Shown: one piece after another, positions 1 to 13,300 of the stretch
Numbering within the stretch: position 1 is the first letter of the stretch
Layout of the letters: each line of letters begins with the position of its first letter
From: Chimonanthus salicifolius
Taxonomy: Eukaryota > Streptophyta > Magnoliopsida > Laurales > Calycanthaceae
DNA length: 64,000 nt
Assembly: GCA_013350335.1 (NCBI GenBank)
Contig: CM023532.1
Span: 37,697,708-37,761,707 of the forward strand
Direction of reading: 5' to 3'
Position numbers and translations under genes: made by a program
Notes under the pieces: generated by a model
Databases searched by the model: none
What the model was told of the DNA's origin: nothing
What the model saw: the letters and a program-made list of their open reading frames with translations, nothing else

Positions 1-82
1 TTAAGCCTACAAATGTGGATGATGTTAAAATATTTTTAATCTTTAAAAATTGTGACCTTTAAAAACATGGCTTAATTGACAC

Positions 83-197
83 CAGAGGTTTAAAATTCGG
101 TATTGGCCGATATTTTTCTCTCTTCTTTTTTTTTTACAAAAACGACCGATATCGATATGATACGGCCAAGATATCGGCCGATCCTGACTGACACAAT
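83..197 (+). repeat. Short dispersed repeat, copy 1 (GGCCGATAT-type)
   Basis: Begins near ccagaggtttaaaattcgg, contains ggccgatattt, a T-rich core and tatcggccgatcc. The same arrangement recurs inverted at about 21335-21468 and in degraded form near 58737-58826. The inverted ends (ggccgatat / atatcggcc) suggest a MITE-like family. No target-site duplication was identified. Confidence 0.55.
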
Positions 198-993
198 CAA
201 GATGATTCTTACTAAGCCCCTACATTCAAGTATAGCACTTTCCAATAGGCCCATTTCCATAGGTCAAACAGGCCCCACAAGGGTGTGCAGGTGCACACGT
301 GACCATCTCATGGTTAATTTCAGATATTGCTAATCAACTTGGAAATAATTGTGGTGAAGCCCCATCTTATGTGAGCCCCTTGTACGTCAAAACTCTGGTA
401 CACCCCTATGCACTCCTTGAGCAGCAAACTCATGAACAACACCCAAAACGAGGGTTCACGTGTGATTAGGGAAAAAATCTATCTTGATAGGGGCTTTCCA
501 AAACAACAGCTCAAATGGTGATACTGAGAATGGGTTTGAAACCACAAAGATCAACAGTATATGGTTTTGAAGATCACAAAGATAAATGGTGTTTTAGGAC
601 ATAGGTTTCAAGTTAATAAAATGACAAGTGTAACTCAAAATAGGGACAAATTGAGTGAGATCTAATCCACAATAAGAGGTACTGGTGCATGTAAGGAGGG
701 ATGGGCAGTGAAGGAAATGGTGCCCAAGTAGAACCCATATGGCCTGGTGAGAAGGTGACTTACGTTGCACACTCATGCCCAAGTGACTTGTGTTGCACAC
801 TCTTGCCCATGTAGGCTTCACCAGGGACCACAGGGATAGGATGACTGGAAAAGACTACTCCCATGGGGCCCCTACTAAAAATCAAGCTTAATAGATGATT
901 CTAAAGACTACAAAGATCAGCAGTGGCCTAATAGGACATGGTTTTAATAAGAATGTCACTCAAAATGGGACCAATTGAGTGAGATCCAATTGA

Positions 994-1217
994 TATGTGT
1001 GAGGAAAGATGGGGGTTGGTTGAGGTTTGGCCTGGTAAGCACTTGTGTGTATGTGTGAGGAAATATGGGGGTTGGTTGAGGTTTGGCCTGGTAAGCACTT
1101 GTGTGTATGTGTGAGGAAATATGGGGGTTGGTTGAGGTTTGGCCTGGTAAGCACTTGTGTGTATGTGTGAGGAAAGATGGGGTTGGTTGAGGTTTGGCCT
1201 GGTAAGCACTTGTATGT
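994..1217. repeat. 56-bp minisatellite, 4 copies
   Basis: Units start at 994, 1050, 1106 and 1162 (tatgtgtgaggaa...ttggcctggtaagcacttg) with few differences; the last is one base shorter. It lies in the last EIN2 intron. The open frame across it on the minus strand is only a product of the repeat. Confidence 0.92.
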
Positions 1218-1616
1218 ATGAGTGTCTGTGTGTGTGTAACAATGTTAGATGACTAGAATCAAACAATCTAGGCTAGTATTTGGCCATAGATTATCCTTAA
1301 GTGAGACCGACCAGACCAGCAGCCGATACAACAGAAACATGTGCCACAACAACTCAAAAATGGCTGTGATGCCTCTTGTCGGGCAAGGGGTTGTGTAAAT
1401 CGACCATATAAAACTCACCAATAGACGTGGAAGAAAGTATCTATCACTGAATAAAGCAGTTGCATCAGCCCCCCAAAAAAGAACACTAGTGCCATCTGCA
1501 GGTATTAGAGATTTACAAAGCAAAGCAAGAGGGAACAGATCATAATTAAAGCCTCTTTTTGCAGTCATTGCACCAGAAAACAGTACTGGAATTACCCAAG
1601 TGTGATATAGTCTAAC

Positions 1617-4385
1617 CTGAAGACGATTGAGCACGTACGTATATTTTCCCCATAACTCTGGACGGCTCTCCATAAGACACAGCACCAAGACCCGATGAAT
1701 GCACCACACACCAAAGCTGAATATCAGAGCTCCATGCCAAATGCAGTTTTCTCCACAGTGAGGAACTGAAGAAGCCAGAAACTTGGTGAGACCTTCCTCA
1801 TCCACTGGTGACATAACAAACTTACACTCAGAAGACATATATGATGAGTCACCAATATTACTCAAGCCCCACTCTCTGGCTACTGATTCATACCGAAACC
1901 TCTCTGCTGCAGCTACCCGATCAATGAGCTCCTCATCAAACCCACCATTCTGTTGGAATAACCAATCTGCACCCTCCAAATTCAACAGCTTAATTATGCA
2001 GTACCTTAGGGGTTTGAGGATCTTGGACTCCATATGTGTACAAGAAATGTTCTCCTGCAGAACTTCTCCATGCCCGACATTCCGAGGTTTATCCACAATG
2101 CCAAATAACTGCTCAGATGGTTGTCTAGACCACAGGGATTTTGTGTCTAAATCTGAAATCAGAGGCAAGGAAAAAGGATCACTATAGTTCTTCGACCGAG
2201 AAAACTCATCAAATGGAACTCCTTTGACACTGGATGCAGGACTTGAATACAATGGTTGTTCATAGGATGTTTTCCCAACAGATGACACAGGGCCGATGGG
2301 ACTGTTCCTTTGTGGATTTCTGTCAGATGAGGATCTCCTATTAGAAACTATGAGCCCTGAAATGTCAGGCAAACTATGGTATTTCTTTGGGTAGGCAGAG
2401 CACTCATCAGTCCCACTGACTCCTACCAGAGAAGGATCATAGTAAGAATTTCCAGCCTGCAACCTGCTAACAGTAGAAACCATTGGACTTGGGATATTTG
2501 AAAAGTGCAAAGAACCAATCCCATTTTGTCCAAGACTATAAGAAAGAGGGTCTCTATGGTTTGGGACCGCTGGCATAGATTTAGCTATTGATGGATCCCA
2601 TGGAATTCTCAAGGAGCTTGTAGATCCCTCTGCAGCAATCTTATTGAGATAGGATGCAATCTGATATCCATGTACTGTTGCCGGTTGGTGGTCCCTATCC
2701 TCAGAATAAGATGGCAAACGCAAACTCGAATAGCGTCTCTCACTGGCTTCAAGTAGACTGGACCCAGAACTTTGCGTGTAAGCATCTGATGGCTGAAGGT
2801 AGGAAGTCCAAGATAATGATCCCATTTGAGCCCTATAAGATGATTCTAGACTGCTTGCCATCCTTTGTTGCCTAAGGGAGTCATAATCCCTTGATGCAGT
2901 CGTGACTGCAGAACCTCTTCCTGCATCTGAGTAATAGTCTCTGGCATAACCCATTCCAGTAGCATCAGCTTTTAATGAAGAAATGGACTTCAATTCAAAT
3001 CCCAACACCACATCCATTCCCTTTGCTTTTGCATCTTGGGTTAACAGCCCATGGTAGTCAAACAATTGCCCCCAAAACTCATCAAGAACAGCAGCTAATT
3101 GGCGTCTCGCAGCACGGCCCAATCCTGATAATCTTGAAAGACTTCCACTGCCACTACCTACATCATCATTTTTTCCACTAACACTCCTAAACGATCCTGG
3201 ACCCTCACTTGTCAAAGTGGAGTCACTTTCCATTAATCCTGCCGATGGCTCTTCAGGTTCCCAAACATCAGCTTCATCATCCTCCTTCACAGTACCCTGC
3301 ACATCATCATTCTTCACAGCACCCTCTGCATCTGTCATTCCACCTGCAGTATTTCCAACTGGGTCGTCTTTAGATTCATTTCTCTGCAGAACACTTTCAT
3401 CCAACAACCCACTCAAAGGGACCCCATCCACAAGTGCTGTAGGAGCCAGTTTCACTGCAGCAGTTGAACCTTCTATATGAGGCTTCAACAACCGACTGGA
3501 AGGGACCTCATCCACTGGTGCTGTAGGAACCAGTTTCAGTCCAGCAGTTGATCCTTCTATATGGGACCTCAATGATGAACTTACTATTGAACAATGGTCC
3601 CTATCAGCAGATTGTTCAGGCTTATTGTTGGAATCTATGATATTTTTAGGCTGATCAAAATCAAACTCAACAACTGATTTGTCTGAATGGCATATTGTAG
3701 GCTTCACCAGTTCTTCGGCCACAGGCCCATCATCTCCATTATTCCTAATCATATCTAACTCTTTTTCTTCTCCATCCCCTACTGAATTAATTACAGCCTT
3801 TTGCAGACCTTGATCCCAAACATAGACATCTGATCTGTTACGTGCAGATTTTAATGGTGTGGCAGCCAACCAAATCATCAAAGCAAGTGAAGCACAAGCA
3901 GTAAGTACAAGAACATACGAGAATGTCACACCACTCCATATGTCCCATCGCAAACTACGCATCAAATCAGTATCTCCAAAAAATATCTCTACAAGAAATA
4001 TAATGTTTAAAAGAACCATCACAAAAAAGGCAGACGAAGCTAACATTTTCAGAAAACGGGAGATTTCGAAGACACCCATAATAGACCTCGACGAAGCCAC
4101 TCGGAAGAGGGGAATCACGGAAGCTGGAAGTACCAAAGCCAAAATAACTTGAGAGAAAATAAGCAGCTGATAGATCCCTTCAGCCCCAAAATTCCAAGCA
4201 CAATAAAGCACAGGCATTATTGCTATAGATTTGACTGTTAAACGGTGAGCCCAAACGGGTGGGTTAACCCCAACAAGGTTGTGCAAGACCACTCGCCCAC
4301 CAATATTCCAAGTTAATGCCATGACCTGACTAGAAAAAAATAAGACCAGAAAGACCACAAAAGGTGCTAGAGGACTCCGAAATAT
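1617..4385 (-). CDS. EIN2: EIN2 exon 5 (last membrane helices and C-terminal signalling region)
   Basis: A 2,769-bp exon encoding residues 309-1231. It starts with IFRSPLAPF and the remaining NRAMP helices to about residue 495, then a long polar linker and the conserved EIN2 C-terminal region. A 28-residue tandem repeat in the linker begins [10 protein letters not shown] and [10 protein letters not shown] (codons at 3563-3480 and 3479-3396). The [10 protein letters not shown] block near residue 975 corresponds to a region reported to be phosphorylated in Arabidopsis EIN2. The exon ends at ..LNRLQ with donor CAG|GTTAGA at 1616. The open frame continues to 1245, but that part has no EIN2 similarity and is intron. 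Confidence 0.95.
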
Positions 4386-7300
4386 CTGCAAGAACAAAGT
4401 AAAATATGGATGTGATAAGATATCTAATGAATCAGCTCAATAAATCTGCTTCACGGATCTTTCCGACCATGCTCTTTCATTGACAAAATTTGAAGAAGAT
4501 TCTTGTGCTTAGGGAGGGAATGGTTAAATGAGCTAGTCTCTCCAGCATTCTAGATATCATAAGTGTCTACGTCATTAAATATTTTTTTTTCATATTGCAA
4601 TCTTATGCCTCTTCTAACTAAAATCATTATGAGGTCACATATAACAAACCTAGGTTAACATGAAAAAAAAAATTGAGTGATAGTCAGCATCACTAATTGA
4701 AAAACATTTTTATAAAGCATCAAGGACTCTGACACGGAGGCAAGTATCTAGTACAACACTTCTTCTTTTTTGTAACATGGGTATCCCCACCCTCACATTG
4801 GAGGTGAGACTAATCCCACGAGCATGTGTAAACCTCCCTATCCACATACACTAGATTAGTCAATGGAGATTAACCCCATGGGGAGTGGTCTGGAGGGGTT
4901 GAGCGTGAATCGAACTCAAGACCTCGCTTCATGAGACGGCATTTTGACCGTCAAGCCAACCCTTCCACGTTTCCACTACAACACATTGAACACATAAAAC
5001 TGTCCACATCTTAGGTTCATTTTACTTCAACACTTCAATTCTTCAAACAAGATGTGTCCATATGTTGGTCACATTGATAATAATCATCTATTTACCACAT
5101 GAAAAATTGTACACCATCACATCTATTATCTTCAGTTTATGCCTAGGTTGCATGAACACTTCAAGATGTGTAACGTATTTGTGTCGAACACTTGTAGACA
5201 CATGAATAATTGTACACCATCACATCTATTATCTTCAGTTTATGCCTATGTTGCATGAACACTTCAAGATGTGCAACGTATTTGTGTCGAACACTTGTAG
5301 ACACACACCTGTTCTTCATGGAACTTTTTAGTACTTCTTAACACTGTTTTCCGAGACGAATAAAATATTACAACACATTTCTTCCCTTAAAACCTAATTA
5401 AAATATAACATATTTGCCACCTAAATGTTTTGGACAAAACTAGCACATTTTATTCTATTACTGTTGTTTTCAACCTTATTTTCATGTAAAATAAATTTAG
5501 ATTTAGATTTATTTAAAGATGCTTCCGTGTCCCGTTTCCCATTTTTTCTAGATTGCTAAGTTCGACACCTCACATCCATGTCGGACTCCAAAACTCACAC
5601 CTGTACCAATGCATCTTAGGTTTATGCACCTAAAACCACATATCATCTTCATTAATGGAGGTATACAATACCACATTCAACATAGCAATCGGGATTATAG
5701 AACAAGCTCAAGCAATCTCATGCAAGCTAAAAATATAATGCATACCCAACTTCAAAGCTATGCCAGGTTAATTCAGAAATAAAAAAGAAGGATCTTTTTT
5801 CTGACTTTAGAAGGTGAGATTTGGCAATGAAAATAAATAGAGAAAAAAGTGCATGTAAATATTGGGGTGGATTATGACTGAATCTGCAGGATGCGGGAAT
5901 TTCATCCTTTTTTACTTCTATTTCAGAGAGAGAAACAGATCATGAATGACACGAATACAAATAAGGAGCTTATTTATCTGGAAGGTAAGAAATAAACCTG
6001 ATCAAGTGCATCTTGAAGAGTAAGCACCACAAAGCCAGCACTGTGGAAAATGGTTGCCGCTGAGAGCATCACCACATAATTGACTAGAAAAATACAACTG
6101 AAGATGAATAGGATAGCAAAAAAATGGTCATGACATAAGGTGCCCGTTGAGACATTTGGTTGCCTTTGCTGCTGCAGCTGTAAGGAAATATGAGTTGCAA
6201 ATAAATAAAATGGAGGAGCAATTTCTAGTGAAGCAACTAAATCCATAAGAAAAGAAAGCAGAAAAAGTGAGAATAATGCACGTCCCTGAAATTAACATAT
6301 TAATAAGAACAAGAAATTTTTAAATAATAGAGTTGAGCCCTGTACTCAGATTCTAAGTTAAAGAAAAATGGAAGGCATCAACAAGTGCATTGCAATTAAA
6401 AAAGTGCAAGGAAAGCATAAAAGGTAAATGAGAAAATTCAGGATGACATTTCAGAACAAGAAAAAATAAACCACATTACTGTTAAAATCATAATAAACCA
6501 CAATATATTGTTTTCTGTTCTAGTGATTCCTTGTCAAGAGATGAGCTTCTGCTGCAAATGAAATTACAATCAATATTTCAAACACTTTCAGCACATCATC
6601 ATCATGAGTGACTTCTTTCCTTAACTATCTGGGGTCAACTTGAGCTATACATTCCCACTCCACCATATCCAAAAAATCATATTTTCCATCACTCCAAAGT
6701 CTATGATCTCCTTCCTTACCCTCATCAATCCAAGTCTTCCCTCTTCTCTTAGTGCCTTCCACTTACAGCACTTCAATTCCTCATACTCGGGTTGTCTTTA
6801 CTTTTCTTCATATGTATTTAACCATTTTAAATGGCTCTCTCATCCTCTTATCTACTGGGGCTATCTTCAACTTTCTTCTAATGCAATTGTTTCTAATTCC
6901 TCTTTTGATGTTACCCAATGTCCACCATAACATATATTTTTCATCCATTTTCAGCACACTAGGAAACAATACCATGTTGTAATCTCAGCAATATGGCTTA
7001 AAATATCTATATGAATGTGGCAAGAACATGCCATGGATAAAGGGCACAGATTTCAAACAAAAAAGTATCCGAGAAAATGCAGTACAAAACATTGTCTGTT
7101 TTGATGTCTCAGCGTATTATGGGTAATAAATAAGCCAATCAGTGATTAAAAATTGTAGGCACTGTTCCTTGTGTCTAAATGAGGAATAAATATGGTTATA
7201 AAATCTGATGCTTTATCAGGTCCACAGCATAAGGTATCTATGTCCGAATCGAATATGGTAGGAGGTATAATTAATCAAATCTGAAAATATAGGAATTGAA

Positions 7301-10300
7301 GGTGCGAAAAGTATTTAAAAATAATGATAAATATCTATATTAAATAAAATAATATGCAAAAATAACAGCAAGAGATTTTTTTGTGATATTGCTCTACACA
7401 ATCAAGTTAAAAATATTCAATTTTTTTTGGTGGCACGTTGATACTTTAGTTTTATTAATGAGAAGGCATATTACTTTATCAACTGAAAAACAATTTTAAA
7501 GTAATACTTGAAAAATCCATGAAGAACCCAACTCAATGTCATTCAAATACAGATCCTGAAATCAGTATGTTGCTCATTTCAAAGGATCGGTGCAACATTG
7601 TTGATCAGAAGCAAGGATCGAAAGGCTTCAGACATCTTTTTTTTCTTCCTGAAAGGTAAGGCTCAATACATCTTTGAGGTTCCATGGACAATTCTACAAA
7701 TCCACCAGCTTCACTTAGTTACTACTTCACTACAGAGATTTAGAAACAATAAGGTCGTAACTCCAAACATGTATATCAAGTTCCTGCAATATGTATTATT
7801 GTGTAGAGGTTCTGAAAATTACCTAATTTCTAACAATAATTGGTTCAGCAAGTAATAAACCATCTTAAGTATAACTAATAATAGAGGATGCAGGATTTTT
7901 ATAGCCAAATGCCAGTTAGACACAACTCTTTTTTACTTTGATTAAGACCTACATATCTTTGTATGCATTATCATCATCAATCTTTTATAATTTTTTGAAA
8001 GTAAACCTTTTTATACTCTATCAATTGTATCACCAGTGTCATCAGTTGTCACTGCTTTTCAGAGGAAATCCTATGCCAGAGAAGCACATTCTCAGTAGAT
8101 CTTGTTGGAATTGTGTGCCCTGGAATGCCAATTGTTTTGGTCTTGTTAGACCAGACCAAAATATTCTCATCAGTAGATCTTGTTGAAATCCTGTGCCCTG
8201 GAATGTCAATTGTTCTGGTCTTGTTAGACCAGACCAAAACATTCGCATTGGTAGATCTCGTTGGAATTGTGTTCCCTCGAATGCCAATTGTTTTGGTCTG
8301 ACCAGATCTTGAAGACCAATGACATTTTATTTCAGACCTAATAATGATGTAATCCTCCAATTCATTTGTAACATGCTCACTCTTACATACGAGCTATTAA
8401 TAGCACTTCTGTTAATGGGCATAACAACTTATGCACGCCTCAATCTCTCAATGGAAAGTGGGTAAAAACCAGTGCATGTTGAAGGTGGGAGAGTTGTGAT
8501 CTCTGTTCACTTACTCTTGGAAGATCCACAACCTCTAGATCAAATCAGAGAAGGTTAAACATATAGTATACACTATCTTGTGTAGTGGACCAATTTTAAT
8601 TGGTATTGATTAGTCTCAAGCACAGGATAATCCCAACTGCTGAGAATTTAATACACATTTGAGGAATCACATCATTCTGTTAACAAAGCTCATCGTTCTC
8701 GGCTTTTAATGTGAGAACACTTCAGCTTCAGCTTATCTTTGGAATTGAGGAGGGGAGTGACTTCATTTTTTTTGAAAGATGGGGAGTGACTTCATTGGTC
8801 CAAGTGTCATGGCCATGACACACCATGCTGATGCCACAAAATTTTGAACAAGTAGATTTCATTCAGCTTGTACCATAAGGATCCAAGTATTTTACCTGGG
8901 ATCTGTGCACCCAACGATTCATATTATGAGAGACGAACAAAAAGAGCATCTTTCAAATTTAAGGACTGAATTTGTCATTACCAAAGTATTTGCCACGATA
9001 AAAATCAGTTATATGTTTGCACAAGCCTCTCAACTATAATTGAAGTTGCCTACAAAACTCCTCCAATTTAATCAAGAACTAAAGAAAATTAAAATGCAGA
9101 AATTGTACATGGGAATAATGCTGATAGAAAGGAAAATAGAAGGAGAGACAAAAACAAATAAGGATATACCTGCACAATAGATGAGTGGAGATAAAAATTG
9201 TGAGGCATGACACTGGCACCAAGTAGACTCATTATTGAATAGACACTCTCCCCACTCAACTTCGGGAAAACTCCATTCATTACAAGTGGGATTTCTGGTT
9301 GACTAATTAGTACTCCAAGCACATAAAAAAGCAAAGCAAAACCCGCTATGCATACACACAACATGTCTGTCTTGCACTTATCCTGAATGCCAAGTACCAA
9401 TCCAACCATCAAAATATGAGATTGAGATATTTTATCAATTTCATCAATAGAAGAACCAGAAGATGCACTTACCAAAAGTTTGGTAAAAAGTGGAAATAAA
9501 ATAGCATCAATTGCAGTCAAAAAGACGCATGTTAAAAGGTCCAATCCAGAAAGATGATTGAGCACATGTGCAATGCCCACAATCTAGCAGTCAGTAGAAA
9601 CATATGTTAGAACACACCAAAACATGGTCATAAGCCATGAATTTCAGATTTCTCCAGTTCAAGTTTTCAAACAACGCACATAATTAAAAATAAATTGATT
9701 GGATAAAAAACAAATAATACCATATTCAGATCAAAAACAATCGCTGATAGCTCAGCTTGAACACCTAACGATATGCATGTGAGCCTACTGTACTCCTTCC
9801 TGCAAATCTTCAGTGCCACCAAGGGAGAACATAATAGGTAAGCATTAGAATCCAACTCAAATACAAGAACAAGGAATGCAAGGTAAATGATAAAGAGATC
9901 CTAAAACAGGAATATCGGTGACAAGAACTGAAGTGTCTATAAAGATTATATAAATTCCAGCATTTTCTAAGTGCTAGAAGTTTGCGTAAAGATAAAAGTT
10001 CACAGATAGATACACTTTTTTTGGCTGGTCCACTGGGTCTGGACATCTCTCAAGGCCCAGCCCATTCATCTTCAGCTCACCTCATCAGACAGATTCTGAT
10101 CCAACTAGGCCAAGGGCCCAGCTCATTCTGCCTGAGGCCCAGCCCATCCTGCCCGAGGCTCAAACTCAGATTTTGGATCATATTCAGATCAGAATTCTGG
10201 CCCAGTTCCAGAAAAAATCAAGGCTAAAATAAAATAAAATAAAAAAAAAAAAGAGGCCCAGAAAGAAAATATAAAAAGAAAAAAGAAATAAAAAAGAAAA

Positions 10301-13300
10301 GAGAAGAGGGTATTTGCTCTAAATCAACTACCCTCTGTCGCAGAAACCAGAAAAAGAAAAAGAAAAAGAGATGTAGCCTTGGACTGGGTCAATTCTGGTA
10401 TGGGAGAAGAAGGGACTCGTGGCAGGAAGAACCAGAAGAGGCGAAAGCAAGAAGATAGTCTCTCTGTAGAAGACGAATTTGGACTTAGGAGGCTGTTTGG
10501 AGAAAATAACAGGGCCACCCCAAATCAGGATCCAGCAGAGAACATTCTAAGGAAATGGGGCTACTCAGAGGTTGCTCTAAATCAACTACCCTCCGTTGCA
10601 GAAACCAGAAAAAGAAAAAGAAAAAGAGATGTAGCCTTGGATTGGGTCAATTCTGGTATGGGAGAAGGAGGGACTAGTGGCAGGAAGAACTGGAAGAGGC
10701 AAAAGCAAGAAGACAGTGTTCGCTGTAGAAGACGAATTTGGACTTAGGAGGCTGTTTGGGGAGGATAACAGGGCCATCCCAAATGAGGACCCAGCAGAGG
10801 AAATTTTAAGGAAAACGGGGCTACTCAGAGGTAGAGAGAGCATTGAGATAAATTGAGGACAGGGATAGGTCATCTTCCACCTCAAGTAAATCATCAAGAT
10901 CCTCCAGAAAATCTTCTTTGCTGATGGGAAGGAACAGATTCTTCAAAATTTTCTACAGAAGGAGAAATAGGGTACCAAGAAGAGGGGACACAATTGGAAG
11001 CTCAATGAAGATATTGTCTTGGAATGTAAGAGGCCTGGGATTACGGGAGAAAAGGGGAGCAATTAAGAGGTCCATTAGAGAGCACAAGGTGGACATCTTG
11101 CTAATCCAAGAATCAAAGAGGGAAGAAATCTCAGACACATTGTTGTGAGAGATATGGGGTAGAGCTGATTATGACTATTTTTACAAGCCATCGGATGTCC
11201 AGTCAGGGGGAATGATCATTTTATGGAAAGCCTCCCTATTGTCAGTCATGTCAAGAAGAATGGACAACAAATCGATCTCGATCCAAAGGGTACCTTGTGG
11301 GAAGCAATACAGAATTTTGCCTTACCAACATATACGGCCCGAATCAAGAAGCGGAGATAATTTGTGGTCCAAATTGGAGGATATCATGATATGGGGCTCC
11401 AAGAGTACAAACCTCCGTGTGATGTGTTCTGAAAGGCAAAGTATTGACAAGGGAAGCACTCAACAGAAGAGGGCTACTTGGGGTGGACAACAACCTCCAC
11501 TGCATATTTTGTGGCCACATGGAGGAGGATATAGGTCACTTGTTCACTGATTACCATGTGGCTAGGAAGTTGTGGGCAAGCCTTATAGATATGGTGGGGT
11601 ATCGTGGGTGTTTGATCGACCATGTGTAGGAATCGTCCAATCATGAATATTAGGCATTCTAATCCTAAGATAAAAGCGGTTTGGAATACTATTCCATCAG
11701 TTGTGCTATGGACGGTGTGGAAGGAAAAGAATGCTAGGATATTCGAACTAAAGGAAGCAGAGGAAAACGATCTTATCCAGAAGGCTAGGTGGAGGCTTCA
11801 CACATGACTACTGTCTGGAGTAGAATTTAAAGGTTTCAGAGCGGTAGACTTCCTCACTTCTTAGGAAGGTTGCCTTGGCATGGGGGCCAAAGAAACACAA
11901 AGTCCCAACTTCATGGCATCCCCCTCAAGCATGTACCTTTAAATTTAATGTCGATGAGGCTGCCAAAGGAAAACCAGGCTAACCGGTATAGGAGGTGTGT
12001 TGCGTGATTGGAACGGGAGGACGTCAGTAGTTTTCTCAAAATCCATAGGACGACGAGATTCTAACGAGGTAGAACTTATCAATATTAGGAAAGCGTTGAT
12101 CATTTGGTCTTCATAGGAAGGGGCAAATTGATCATTGAAGGGGACTCTACAAATGCAATGAAGTGGACGCCAGGGTTAAAAAAACCTCCATAGGAGATGA
12201 TCACAATAGTAAGAGAAATTAGAGGGTTATGTTCAGGAAGGGAGATTGCTTTCATGGCAATCAGGAGATATGGAAATGGCGTTGCCGACTTCTTTACCAA
12301 AAACGGGGTGGATTCTAATACTACTGGCATGTTTTATCTATGAGATATTTTGGGAAGACTGGGTTTTTGCTTCTCTTGGAGGGCATTGTTTATACTTTTG
12401 CACTCTGCTCTTTGTACTTTGCTCTTTTCTTTCTGACTATCTTAGGGTTTATGTCTCTTAGACCCTTTGATGACATCCTTTATATATTTTTTATCATTAT
12501 TATATTCTTTTCTATTTGTTAGCGCCCAAAAAAAAAGATATACTCTAGCGCCTCACAAAGTTCAGGATAATACTCACATAGTTTGAATTCCAAAAACCAT
12601 TTAATTTTTTTTGGGGAAAATCCAATGAGGCCAATGTTCACAATGTAGACTTGGGGGAAAAAGGAAAACAAATAAAAAATATGTTCTATTTATTAAATAG
12701 TTTTTCTGACATTTGAACAAACACTGCAATATAGCACAGAGAATTGCAATAGATTACTAAAGAAAAAGAAATGCTTTGAGACCGGGGTTTTGGGTGGCTA
12801 GGCCCGTTTATGGGTTGGGTTTCCTCTATATCAGCACAACCCATATATATAAGCTAGAGTTCACCTGCAGCGCATCGGATTTTTCAAGGACAAAGTCTGA
12901 GCCCACCCATTTGGGGAAGTACAAAGCCCCAGTCCTTTATGTCAATTTTTTAATAATTTAAAAAAAAAAATTAGTGAAATGCTGAAATATTCTGAACTTT
13001 TATTGTGGTAAAAACCTTAAATCGGGATATATTTATCAAGTATTAGTATAGAACAAGTGTGACCAAATCAGGTGCAACCTTCCAAATTCCTTTTATTTAA
13101 ATTTCCAATGGGCCTATTAAAAATTCAACTTTCAAATTGAAAGTAGACATGATGAGCTACAAATAGACCACATTTCAGCACAAAACTCAATTTCTAACCA
13201 CTTGATCTTAGTCGTCAAAATCACCAGACATCCATAAAAGAACAAGGACGCCTGGTGATTTCGACTACGAAGATCAAGTGGCTAGAAATTGAAGTTTTGG

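Larger units (their letters stand above)
1..1616 (-). other. Last intron of EIN2 (partial)
   Basis: From the donor at 1616 to the left edge there is no match to the EIN2 C-terminal exon, so the intron is longer than 1.6 kb. It contains a 56-bp tandem repeat at 994-1217 and a short GGCCGATAT-type repeat at 83-197. The rest is unrecognised. Confidence 0.8.

Noticed and set aside
994..1217. CRISPR-like array of evenly spaced repeats
   Set aside because: The units are directly contiguous with no unique spacers, and this is a plant nuclear genome. It is a minisatellite.
928..1266. 112-codon minus-strand ORF of repeated QAKPQPTPIF-like units
   Set aside because: It is a translation of the 56-bp minisatellite in an intron, with no independent coding signal.
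1245..1616. Extension of the EIN2 exon 5 open frame (123 more codons)
   Set aside because: A GT donor sits exactly after the conserved LNRLQ, the usual exon boundary. The extension has no EIN2 similarity, so I treat it as intron.
1783..4152. Several plus-strand ORFs of 60-134 codons
   Set aside because: They are antisense shadows of the long EIN2 exon 5.
8042..8360. Overlapping ORFs with [15 protein letters not shown] repeats on both strands
   Set aside because: They arise from the 78-bp tandem repeat, whose length is a multiple of three. It is intronic.
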